A stretch of DNA of 64,000 nt, taken from assembly GCA_024230295.1 (NCBI GenBank), contig JAAERN010000147.1, positions 62,001 to 126,000 of the forward strand, in the 5' to 3' direction. Position numbers and translations under genes: made by a program. Below are positions 44,437 through 53,700 of this stretch, in pieces (position 1 is the stretch's first letter; each line of letters starts with the position of its first letter). The notes under the pieces are model-generated. The model was not told the origin of the DNA. It saw nothing but the letters and a program-made list of their open reading frames with translations, and searched no databases. The DNA comes from Planctomycetota bacterium. Lineage in GTDB: Bacteria; Planctomycetota; Phycisphaerae; Phycisphaerales; SM1A02.

Positions 44437-45738
44437 TCAACGCCCCTCCTTGCCGGCTCGGACCAGTTCGCCTTGTTGCACCGGGCTTGTGATTACCCTC
44501 TCGCCGGGCGTGAGTCCTGTTCGCACTTCCCGCCACCCATCAACAGTCGCCTCGCCGAGCGTAACCGCCTTTGAGATTGCGTAGTTGTCGTCTGAGATCA
44601 CCATGACGGTGTCTCCCAGAAGAATGGCGCTGGCCGGCACGAAAACCCGCTCGACCGTTCGGGTCGCAGCCCCCGATCCCGTCGGATTCGGTTGAAGAAT
44701 GCGAACTCTGGCGAGCATGTCGGGCTTGAGCAGGTCGGCCGGATCGTTGATGCGAACCTTTGCTTCGAGTGTGTTCTTCTGCAAATCGGCGCGGTGCACG
44801 AACCGCGTGACTTCGCCGGTGAACACGGTATCGGGAAGTACATCGACGATGATCTCGGCCGGGTACCCAACGCCCACGCCAGCGGCGTCCGCGAGAGGAA
44901 CATCGGCCCGGACCTGCAACTTCGCCGGGTCATAGAGATGAATCACATGCGAGGCGTGCTCCCCGTTTCCAAAGCGAATGACGGAACCTGGTGAAGTCAA
45001 TCGTTCGATGACAATGCCGTCGATGGGGGACCGCACGGTAGTGCGAGCAAGTGCAAGTTCGGCCTCTTCGAGTTTCGCGGCTGCCACGGCGATGAGCGAC
45101 TTGGCGGAGCCCTCTTTGGCGCCAAGTACGCCGCGACGAGCTTCCAACATTGCGACTTCGGCATCAGCAGCTTCGATTGAAATGCGGAGCCGCTCGACCG
45201 GTCCGGCAGCAACAGCGCCGTCATCAACAAGCGCCGCCTTGCGGCGATACTCGTCCTGCAATGAGCGGCGGCCGGCTTTGGCAGCGGCGATTTCGGGTTC
45301 GATGGCGAGTGTGGCCGCCTTGGCACTCTCGAAACTTCGCTCAGCCACGGAAAGATCCGCCGTGGCTCGGTCTTGAGCGATTCTCGCATCATCAGAGACG
45401 AGTTGCGCGACTGGTTGCCCGGTTGTGACGCGATCGCCTTCCAGAACGAGCATGTCTTGCACGACGCCCTCGACCAGAGCGCCCGCGTAGACGCTGAAGG
45501 GATCTGCCTCTATCCATCCCGGGGCTTGGATGACGCGGCTGCTGTCTTGGGAAACGTCCAGCGGCTCATCGGTCTCGACGCCACGAACGACGACCGTGAC
45601 CGCATCGACCACTGTGGCAGGCCTGATCGCGTGCCATCCCGCATACAGGAGAACACATACCGTGGCAGCAAGAATGATCAAGGGGACGACGAGACGAGCG
45701 AACCATCGACGGCGCGGTATGGCAATAGAAGTCATCAT
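44437..45738 (-). CDS. Periplasmic membrane-fusion protein (HlyD/MacA-like)
   Basis: A 433-residue adaptor with one N-terminal helix (LVVPLIILAATVCVLLYAG), a barrel-sandwich start (GVVQDMLVLEGDRVTTGQPV) and a long alpha-helical hairpin (RATADLSVAERSFESAKAAT onward). The return lipoyl half (TTVRSPIDGIVIERLTSPG) and beta-barrel (EIIVDVLPDTVFTGEV) follow. It would link the inner-membrane pump to the outer-membrane factor. The start overlaps the outer-membrane gene stop. Confidence 0.9.
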   Translation of the reverse strand: MMTSIAIPRRRWFARLVVPLIILAATVCVLLYAGWHAIRPATVVDAVTVVVRGVETDEPLDVSQDSSRVIQAPGWIEADPFSVYAGALVEGVVQDMLVLEGDRVTTGQPVAQLVSDDARIAQDRATADLSVAERSFESAKAATLAIEPEIAAAKAGRRSLQDEYRRKAALVDDGAVAAGPVERLRISIEAADAEVAMLEARRGVLGAKEGSAKSLIAVAAAKLEEAELALARTTVRSPIDGIVIERLTSPGSVIRFGNGEHASHVIHLYDPAKLQVRADVPLADAAGVGVGYPAEIIVDVLPDTVFTGEVTRFVHRADLQKNTLEAKVRINDPADLLKPDMLARVRILQPNPTGSGAATRTVERVFVPASAILLGDTVMVISDDNYAISKAVTLGEATVDGWREVRTGLTPGERVITSPVQQGELVRAGKEGR

Positions 45739-47156
45739 GACTGGTTCTCCACAATTTTCGTTGCGGCGTAGTCAGTGGCGGGCAACGCGGTGAACGTTCC
45801 GCCGACGGCGCTGCGAAGTGCGATGAGCGCCTCGGATTCCGCGAGTTTCTGCGTGACGAGTGTGTGCTGGGCGGCGATGTGTTGCTCCTGTGCAAGAAGC
45901 AGGACTGTCAAGTCAATGACGCCTTCGGCATAGGCAGCTTGGCTGCGGTCAAGGGCGTTGCACGCTGCGGGCAGGAGTTCGGATTCGGTCACAGCCGACA
46001 GCGAAACTGCTTCTCGCCACCGGCTCCCGGCATCACGAACTTCGTACTCGATGCGGTTGGCCAGATTGATCCACTCAAGCCGGGCTGTGTTGATTCGAGC
46101 GGAGGCCTTGGCGATGGCTGGATCGCCGTTGTCGAAGATAGGGATCGTCAGCGTAGCGCCCGGTATGACGGACTTGCGATCACTGGCGTTGCGTTGCCAT
46201 CCGAATGTGAAACTGACTTCCGGGAGCCGCTTGGCGCCGGCGAGCGAGAGGCCAGCGAGTTCCTGCTCAACGGTGACACGGGCTGCAGCGAGGTCGAGCC
46301 GCTGTGATGCTGCAAGTTCGCAGAGCACGATGTCGTCATCAAATGCCGGTTGCTGTACTCCAACAGGTTCGGCGGCAGACCAGTATGTGTCGTGCCCTGG
46401 CCAGCCGATACTGCCAAGCAAGGCAAGCTGAGCCTGTTCGAGACTTCGAGCAGCGGCAGTGACTGCATTCTTGGCCATGTGCACGTCCACTGCAGCGCGG
46501 TCAACGTCAAGCGCTGCAGATTCACCGACGGCCAGTCGCCGCCTGATGATGTGAAGCGACTGTTCGGTGATGGCAAGATTCTGCTTGTCGAACGCCAGGA
46601 GATCTTGCGCGGCAAGTACACGGACGTGGTCGCGTGCAACCCGCTCGGCAAGATCGATGGTGGCGGAGCCTGCAGAGAGTACGGATTCACGCAGCGCTGC
46701 TTCTGCAATTGCGATGCGATCGGGACGCGTCCAGAGCCAAGTGAGCGTCTGAAGCCCTCGCAGAACAGCCGGAGCGCCGGCAAGTCCGTCGGTTGCAATT
46801 CCGATACCGAATCCAATGGTCGGATTGGGGAGGAGTTCGGATTGGACGAAATCTGCACGCCGCTCGGCGATATGGGCCAGCGAGATTCGCACCGCCGGGT
46901 CATTCTGAAGCGCGACGAGCAGTGCGGCTTCGGCGGTGAGAGGATCGATTCCGTTCCATGCGGTGCTTCGCACATCGAGCGGCTGAGCCCACGTCGATGC
47001 AGTGCTGGCGCCGAGACGCTCAGATGCAAGTGTCGAAGCCCGATCGATATCGGCAGCCGGGTCGAGGGTTGAGCAGCCCATGACAAGCAGAGTTGTAACA
47101 GGCCACCATGATGGTCGAGTACGCCGCCGTAGTGGCGGCCAAATAGAAATGTGCAT
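45735..47156 (-). CDS. TolC-like outer-membrane efflux factor (CusC/NodT type)
   Basis: A 473-residue outer-membrane factor with a lipobox-like LLVMGCS after an Arg-rich start. The OEP repeats are visible: LTAEAALLVALQNDPAVRIS, QSELLPNPTIGFGIGI and RDHVRVLAAQDLLAFD in the first half. LAAARVTVEQELAGLSLAGA and YAEGVIDLTVLLLAQEQ follow in the second. It forms the exit channel of the efflux system. The ATG follows the upstream Cys-rich gene by 78 bp. Confidence 0.9.
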   Translation of the reverse strand: MHISIWPPLRRRTRPSWWPVTTLLVMGCSTLDPAADIDRASTLASERLGASTASTWAQPLDVRSTAWNGIDPLTAEAALLVALQNDPAVRISLAHIAERRADFVQSELLPNPTIGFGIGIATDGLAGAPAVLRGLQTLTWLWTRPDRIAIAEAALRESVLSAGSATIDLAERVARDHVRVLAAQDLLAFDKQNLAITEQSLHIIRRRLAVGESAALDVDRAAVDVHMAKNAVTAAARSLEQAQLALLGSIGWPGHDTYWSAAEPVGVQQPAFDDDIVLCELAASQRLDLAAARVTVEQELAGLSLAGAKRLPEVSFTFGWQRNASDRKSVIPGATLTIPIFDNGDPAIAKASARINTARLEWINLANRIEYEVRDAGSRWREAVSLSAVTESELLPAACNALDRSQAAYAEGVIDLTVLLLAQEQHIAAQHTLVTQKLAESEALIALRSAVGGTFTALPATDYAATKIVENQS

Positions 47157-47234
47157 GACAAGAGTCCAAGTGAATCAAAAACACAGCATCACCGTCGATG
47201 AGTCGGCGGCGTAGAAGAGACGCTTCGTGTTGAT

Positions 47235-47654
47235 TCAGACTTGGAGGATGGTCGCGTGGCGCAGTGGGGGCGCAGAGGCACCCCATGGGCCAGGCGGTGG
47301 CCCCTTTGCTTGGCGACGAACGACCTTCTCGGCAGCAACGACCGATGGGGTTGCGATGATTACGGGCCAATCAATCGCGGCACCGATGGCATCCACCGGC
47401 GGCATCCATTGGTCGATGCTTGGGGGCGCCTTGAAGCAGCATGCGTTGGCGCATCCATCAGGCTCACTGCTGGGAGTCGACTGCTTGTCGCTGTCGCACT
47501 TCGAGGAGTCGCAGCAGCAACTGACAATGGCAGTAGCGTTGGGATCTGCTGGCGAGGCGGCCATGCTCTTCACGATGCAGCAGCACAGCGGCATCGTTGC
47601 TGCAAGCAGCAGTACGATGCATCGGCGGCCCAGATCTGTGGGAATCGAAGACAT
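47235..47654 (-). CDS. Cys-rich exported protein heading the efflux operon
   Basis: About 139 residues with a signal sequence (CIVLLLAATMPLCCCIV), followed by IVSCCCDSSKCDSDK and GCANACCF. That is seven Cys in the mature region, in clusters suited to metal binding. A Pro-rich tail follows. No family recognised; the cysteines and the adjacent pump suggest metal handling, by inference only. The start at 47654 is chosen because the signal sequence begins there. Confidence 0.6.
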   Translation of the reverse strand: MSSIPTDLGRRCIVLLLAATMPLCCCIVKSMAASPADPNATAIVSCCCDSSKCDSDKQSTPSSEPDGCANACCFKAPPSIDQWMPPVDAIGAAIDWPVIIATPSVVAAEKVVRRQAKGPPPGPWGASAPPLRHATILQV

Positions 47655-47996
47655 GGCCCACCAGCCTACGATCGGGCGGGTGCAGGTGCAAGCATGTGTT
47701 GGTGGATCAAGGGGCTTCATCAGGTGAATGGTGCGGTGCGGGTGTTATTCCCGGTCACAGCGTGCCAGAAAGACCCCAGGTGGGGAAGGCCTTAGGGGAT
47801 ATTCCGATTCGCCAGCCAGCACAGCACCAACTGCAAGGAGTGCGCCGAGATCGAACCAGTGCAGTCGAAGAAGCCGCATGGCGCGACGATACGGTGATGA
47901 TGGTGCTGCGTGTGTCGGTCTCATCCGCGCAGCACCACGCCCCGCAGGAAGAGTCTTGCGGGGCGTGGCGTGTGAGCACAGATGATCCTGTGAGGA
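47655..47996. other. Intergenic stretch upstream of the efflux operon, with two overlapping hairpins
   Basis: No gene on either strand is convincing. One hairpin pairs GGTGCTGCG (47902) with CGCAGCACC (47928); the next pairs CCACGCCCCGCA (47935) with TGCGGGGCGTGG (47957). They share two bases, so they can compete for pairing. The second is perfect over 12 bp and lies just after the 47997 gene on its strand, where it could act as a terminator, although no T run follows. Confidence 0.45.
47935..47968 (-). terminator. Probable terminator hairpin of the 47997-50348 gene
   Basis: Perfect 12-bp stem (CCACGCCCCGCA / TGCGGGGCGTGG) with a 10-base loop, 28 bp beyond the stop codon on the minus strand. 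There is no downstream T run, so a role as transcription barrier or RNA stabiliser is equally possible. Confidence 0.45.
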
Positions 47997-50348
47997 TCAG
48001 ATACTCCAGTTAGCGAGGACTTCAAGAAGATCGGCCATGTCAACCTCGCCGCTCTGGTCGAGGTCTGCGATATCGCAGTCTTGGTCCACGCCGTCGCACA
48101 CTTCGCCCCAGAGACCGATCAGGAACATCAGGTCGTCGACATTCACGACGCCGTCGAGGTCAAAGTCGCCGGGGAGCACGATGATGCACATGGGCAGTTC
48201 GATGCACTTGGTCTCTGTGCACACAGCGCCGTTGCTGAAAGTGACCTCAAAGTCGATGCACACGGTCGAACCCTGGGAGGCGCCGGTCAGCACCGAATCG
48301 AAGGGCCATGAGTGCAGTGGAGGCAGCGACATCGAAACGTAGTCAGGGCTGAGCGATGTGCCGGATGGCGGCGTCATCGAGACACTGGTGATCGCGCTGC
48401 CTGCATCCATGTTGCTTACGCCGAGGTGCAGATCAAACTGGAACGGTGGGAAGTAGCTGAGGCAGTCGATGTCCAAGACCTGAATCAAGGGGCAGTCAGC
48501 GACTGGATCGGGATCTTCGGACCGACGGGTGACAACCAGATCGCCGAGTAGCGTCTTGTCCTGAATGGACAGATTGTCGTTGTAGTCGATCAGCCAGCTG
48601 TCCACGATGGATCCGCCAGTGGAGGGAAGTCCCTGGAAGCCGTAGATGTTGTCGCCACTGCCGAGGTGAAGCGCGTCGCCAGAGGCCCAGACGCGTGTGT
48701 CCTTGGCATCGACGCCGCCAGCGGCGGACTCGGCGATGCTGCCGACGTGGAAGACGTGGGGTGTCAGTACCCAACCTGTGGAGGAGCATTCGTACTCAAG
48801 GACACGGGCATTGTGGGCGCTCATGTTGGTGATCCCGGCCTGTGATCGCTCGCCGAGCACCATCGTGCCCTCGGGGCTGAAGTCGATGTCGGCAACCGGG
48901 GAGGAGTAGGCGTAGTTGCCATCGATGTAGAAGTCGGCCAATGTGATTTCAAGTTGGCCTGTACTCGCAACTGGTGCGCCGCTGCCGTCGAGTTCCACGG
49001 ACCACACTTCGTTCTGGACGGATGTGGACGAATTGCTGAGGTCCTTGTTCCAGAGGCCGTAGTAGAGCCGCTCGCCATTGACTTCGAGTCCGAAGGGGCG
49101 ATCGCCAAGAGCGACTGGGCCGGGGCTGCCGGTCCACGGGGTGCCGTGATCGAACGTGTCGAGAATGGCGCCGGTTGCGTAGTCGAGCCGGTAGATGAGA
49201 CCGTCTTCGAAGTTGCTGACGAAGAACTGCCCGTGCTCGCAGTCATAGGTGATTGAGCCAAGGCTGCTGTTTGCGGTGGGAAGCACGGCGAAGGTTGATA
49301 TGGCTGCAGTGTCGGTGTCGATGCGATACACGGCGCCCCAACCGGACGGACCCATGACGTCAACATTCCATGTTTGTGAGGCAGTGACAAAGATGTTGCC
49401 TTTTTCATCGATTGCGAGCCCAAGGATGCTGCCGAGATTGGCGCTTGTCCAACTGGGGTGGGCATAGCGGCCGATCGGGAACGCTGTGTTGAAGGGCTGG
49501 GAGCCGATGCCGGTGAGGTCGAAGACTGTCAGCATGCGGTCACCGGGGATGCCAGGCGAAACAGTCTGCACGGCGACGCGGCCGGGGCCGAAGGCCATGA
49601 ATTCCTGGTCATCGTAATTGGGACGTCCAGCGCAGTCGCTGCCAGCAACGCTCTCGCATCCGATTGGATCGCAGTTGACGCCAGGGTCTGTGCAGTGCGA
49701 ACCGGCGCCGTACCAGACGCCCGACTGAGCGTGGCAATCGGCTATGGTCGTTTCAATGCAGTACCAGTAAGCGGATCCGGGTTCCTCTTCGACGCAGCAG
49801 GCGCCGTCCTCGGGAATCGGATCACACTCAACGAATGGATCGGAGCAGACGCTCCCGGGTCCGTACCAGTAGCCGCCGAGGTCGACGCAGTACTCTTCGA
49901 TCATCTCGGCGCAGACCAGGCCGTAGGTCGGATCTTCATAGCAGCAGGCGCCGTGGTCAGGCTCGGGCGGACATTCGATTGAAGGGTCGCTACAGGAGAG
50001 GTCGGGGTACCAGGTGCCACCCATGTCGTCGCACTTGTAGTCCTCTATGACTGCGCAGTGCCAACCGGCCGCGTCCTCAAAGCAGCACGCCCCCTCTGTT
50101 GGAAGTGGGTCGCACTCGACGAATGGGTCGGCGCAGTTGGTGCCGACGCCGTAGTGGAATCCGCCCAGATCAGAGCACTGATCGGGGCTGACCTCGATAC
50201 ACACCAGTCCGCCCATATCCGGGTCGTCGTAGCAGCATGCCCCTGAGGGGTCATCTGCATCTGCGAGCGAGGCTGATGTAAGGGCTGACAGGGTAGAAAC
50301 GAGGATTGCGGATGCAATGTGACGCTGACGGGGGGCTAGGGGGCTCAT
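47997..50348 (-). CDS. Exported protein with four Cys-rich repeats, beta-propeller-like part and dockerin-like tail
   Basis: A 783-residue protein. After the signal peptide (AILVSTLSALTSASLADADD) come four repeats of about 48 residues (36-228), each starting GACC and ending with a ECDP- or NCDP-type turn. Each has six to eight cysteines, probably in disulfides. Residues 250-560 look like a beta-propeller (LGLAIDEKGNIFVTAS, GSITYDCEHGQFFVSNFEDG). The tail is a two-repeat dockerin-like module (FDLDGVVNVDDLMFLIGLWG, then DLDQSGEVDMADLLEVLANW). GGAGAT supports ATG 50348 over the ATG four codons earlier. Extracellular binding is likely; no enzyme motif. Confidence 0.75.
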   Translation of the reverse strand: MSPLAPRQRHIASAILVSTLSALTSASLADADDPSGACCYDDPDMGGLVCIEVSPDQCSDLGGFHYGVGTNCADPFVECDPLPTEGACCFEDAAGWHCAVIEDYKCDDMGGTWYPDLSCSDPSIECPPEPDHGACCYEDPTYGLVCAEMIEEYCVDLGGYWYGPGSVCSDPFVECDPIPEDGACCVEEEPGSAYWYCIETTIADCHAQSGVWYGAGSHCTDPGVNCDPIGCESVAGSDCAGRPNYDDQEFMAFGPGRVAVQTVSPGIPGDRMLTVFDLTGIGSQPFNTAFPIGRYAHPSWTSANLGSILGLAIDEKGNIFVTASQTWNVDVMGPSGWGAVYRIDTDTAAISTFAVLPTANSSLGSITYDCEHGQFFVSNFEDGLIYRLDYATGAILDTFDHGTPWTGSPGPVALGDRPFGLEVNGERLYYGLWNKDLSNSSTSVQNEVWSVELDGSGAPVASTGQLEITLADFYIDGNYAYSSPVADIDFSPEGTMVLGERSQAGITNMSAHNARVLEYECSSTGWVLTPHVFHVGSIAESAAGGVDAKDTRVWASGDALHLGSGDNIYGFQGLPSTGGSIVDSWLIDYNDNLSIQDKTLLGDLVVTRRSEDPDPVADCPLIQVLDIDCLSYFPPFQFDLHLGVSNMDAGSAITSVSMTPPSGTSLSPDYVSMSLPPLHSWPFDSVLTGASQGSTVCIDFEVTFSNGAVCTETKCIELPMCIIVLPGDFDLDGVVNVDDLMFLIGLWGEVCDGVDQDCDIADLDQSGEVDMADLLEVLANWSI
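49665..50243 (-). repeat. Four tandem 47-50-codon repeats in the Cys-rich protein
   Basis: Units of 50, 47, 49 and 47 codons encode the pattern GACC..ED..........C.DLGG.WYG.GS.C.DP.VECDP. The Cys positions are kept while other residues drift, so the units are old rather than recent copies. Confidence 0.8.
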
Positions 50349-50781
50349 GACGATCTCCATTTTGGTGATTTAGCGGAAGCAAAGGCTTCCTCACCATGTC
50401 TCCGTATCTGGCCTCTGAATCTGTCAGCACGGAGGGGATCGCCGGCAAATAAACAGCAAATCGTTGTGCTGCAGCCGTTTGGGCGGCGTGGTGTGGGGGC
50501 CCAATCAAATGCTGGGCACCCACCAACATGGCTTGGGAAGGCAGAAAGTGAGGTTTTTGGGGCCTGGTACTGCTTCGGTACCCTTCTGCCCATTTGTTAT
50601 CTCAGCGGCAGGAAATCGGCGTCATTGCTATCTCAGCGTCAACGAGAACGGGGTTCCGCCATTCGGTGGAACCTTGAGCAATCGGCGGTTTATGGCGAGT
50701 AATACTGGACATCGAGGTCGTTTGGGCCGATCCTTGCCAGATGGACCGGTGCGCGGTGCTTTGCTTGGAGGCGGCGATTTT
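50349..50781. other. Intergenic region between divergent exported genes, with a 10-bp repeat at 31-bp spacing
   Basis: TATCTCAGCG occurs at 50598-50607 and again at 50629-50638, three helical turns apart, about 150 bp before the multiheme gene. A short hairpin (GGAAGC/GCTTCC) lies at about 50375-50390. No known riboswitch was recognised. An open frame spans most of it, but it is an upstream extension of the cytochrome frame without export signal. Confidence 0.35.
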
Positions 50782-53700
50782 ATGGCTATCAGAATGGTGA
50801 CTCAGGGGTGGGGACCTCGATGCGCTGCTGTGGCCGGAATGTGCACCGTCGTAGGCGTCGCCGCGGCCATGCCGGGCATGTCCCGCAGTGGCACTGTGAA
50901 CCCTCATGTGTCCGCCCCATCGCACGGCTTTGCCAGTGTCGATGTCCCGTTGACGTTCAATCCTGGAATCGGTCCGGTGAAGGTTGAGACTCCTGAAGGC
51001 ATCGAGTGGATCGAGCAGTGCGTGCGGCGTGAGCCAGGAACGCGCGGCGAGGTGTATCCGGGATGCCTTGAATGCCACGGCGAACTCGAGTCAGCGACAG
51101 TAAACATGGCGGGTCTCGATCTGGATTGCACGTTCTGCCATGGTGGCGATCCCGACGCCACGACCAAGGAACTCGCGCACATTCATCCGAACGGCAATGT
51201 TGTCTATGGCGCTGCCATCCCGCCAATTGATGACGACCTCGACTACCAGAGATTCGTCAATCCGTCGAACCTGCGCGCCGCACAACAAGTCTGCGGCATC
51301 TGCCATTCCAACGCTGCCCGCGATTTGCTCAAGAGTATGATGGCGACGACGGCGGGGCACTACTCTGGCGGCTTCTACCAAAACGACGTTGTCGACACGA
51401 AGGAAGCCATTTATGGGACCTTCGCGATTGAAGACAACGATGGCTGGGTGCCTGAAAACGCCGTGGAATCTCTTCTCGACCTCTTGATCTATGACGGCGT
51501 GGGCGATCCGCTCGTGGCCGCCACCCATTATCAGGCTGTGCCATCGCAGGCGTGTGCACGTTGCCATCTTTGGTCGCGAGGCAAGGGATACCGAGGAGCC
51601 GAGGGGCAGGACGGCCTGTACCGCGCCGATGGCTGTGCGGCATGTCACATGCTGTACGACAACGATGGCTTGTCGCAAAGTGCAGATACTTCGATCGATC
51701 ACACGCAGCCCGGCCATCCACGAATCCACACGATTACGCGGCGAGTTCCGACGGAGCAGTGCCTGCACTGCCATCACCGCGGCGCTCGAATCGGCCTCTC
51801 ATACACAGGGCGAGCTCAGATGCCACCGCGGCTTCCATCCGGCCCCGGTGTTCCCGGGACGACCGACGAGAAGTTCAATTCCAATTATCACTACTCGGTG
51901 GCGGACACGAATCCACCCGACATTCACCACGAACTTGGTATGCACTGCATCGATTGTCACGTCAAGACCGAGATCATGGGCGACGGCAATATCTACAGCC
52001 ACATGGACCGTGCCACAAAAATCGAGTGCCGGACTTGTCACGGTACGCACGACACAGAGCCGACCATGACCGATCATGACGGCGCTCCGATGCCGAATAC
52101 GTGGCAGGATGGCGATGGCGGATGGATGCTCACCAGCAAGGTTGACGACGTCAATCACTCGATTCCACTGGCTTCGGACGTAGTCGCCTCCAATCCAAAG
52201 GCCGCGCAGGCCATGGGGCATCATCACCTCAAGGACACGGGGGGGCTCGAGTGCTACGCGTGTCATACGTCATGGGTGCCGAACTGTTACGGCTGCCACT
52301 TCGAGCGTGACGAGACGCAGATGGGCCTCAACTATTGGACCGGCGAGTACGAGGTCGGCAAGGTCACGACGAACAACAAGATTTTCGAAGCTCTCCGGCA
52401 GTTCTCAATCGGACCCAACAGCGATGGTCGCATCGCGCCGTACATCGTCTCGTGCATGCCGATCGCGGATATCACTGCTGCCGATGGAACCAAGCTGCTT
52501 GACTACGTCATGCCTGTGTCAGGCAGCGGGATCTCGGGCTTGGCCCACAATCCTGTTCAGCCACATACGGTCCGCGGTGCAGGCGAAGTGCGAACCTGCG
52601 CAGAGTGCCATCGCTCGCCACCGACGCTGGGGTTCGGTACCGGAAGCGTGGACATCGCGAGAACGTTCGTTCATGGTGCAGGTTTCTCGGGCGTCTCATC
52701 GCATGATCGATGGGCCGATCCATTGACCCCCGTGCCGTCCGACCCGGTCGTTGATGGCATCCCGACCTATGGCATGGTGTCCATTCCGAACGTGATCGAG
52801 GGAACGGCGGACTTTATGTACGTCGCGCTCGGTTCCAGCGGCGTGAAACTACTTGATCGGTGCCCCGATGCGCCCGTCAATCCCGTTTGGGAACTCACTG
52901 ACTGCTTTGCGCTCGATGTGGAACGCAAGGCCCGCTATCTCTATGTTGTTGAAGCTGGCGTCGGTGTTCGGGTCTATGACACCAGGCACCCAGAAACGCC
53001 TACGTTCATCACGACAATCGCCCTTCCAGGTGCGAAGCGGGTGACACAATGGGGGATCCATCTCTTTGTGTCGATGGCCGAGCAAGGCCTGGCGATCGTG
53101 GACTTGTCCGATGACTTGAATCCGATCGTCACTGCCGAAGTCTCGGGCATCAACGCGATCGACGTTCAGTTGATGGGCCATTATCAGAGTGGATCGGACT
53201 TTGCCGTTCGAGCGTATGTCGCCGACCCGGACTTCGGGGTGCGCGTCATCGACCTCCTTCCTGACTTCGATTTCCCGACGCTGCTGAGTGGACTTCCAAT
53301 TGCGGATGGTGCCTACGGTCTCGATATGTATTCGCGTTGGCTGCCAGCTTCCGGAACAGAGCCATCCCACGAGCATGACTATCTCTATGTAGCAGCCGGT
53401 GAGGATGGTTTGCACATCTTCGACATCACGGAGCCCGATGGCATTGTCGCAGCAGCGCATGTTGACACGCTGGCAGGCTTTGCCGCCGACGTGGACGTCA
53501 ACAGTCAACTCTCGCCGCCCGGCGTGGACGACTACGCCGTGATCGCCAACGCAGATCTCGGCCTGCAGATCGTTGATGTGAATGATCCCAACAACCCGGT
53601 TGTCATCGGCGACGTCCCATCGTCAGCGCCGTGCGAGCGTGTGTTCGTCGAGGTGCAGCAACTGGATCGCTTCATCGATGAGCAGGGCGTGCAACTCAAG

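Noticed and set aside
47241-47795. 184-residue plus-strand frame opposite the Cys-rich exported gene
   Set aside because: The minus strand has a signal sequence and ordered Cys clusters; the plus frame has neither.
50464-50781. Upstream extension of the 11-heme gene by 106 codons
   Set aside because: It has no export signal, while an ATG with GGAGG and a signal peptide follows at 50782.
50349-50781. Cyclic di-GMP riboswitch before the 11-heme gene
   Set aside because: Looked for the conserved GEMM core because such genes often carry it; no matching core was found.
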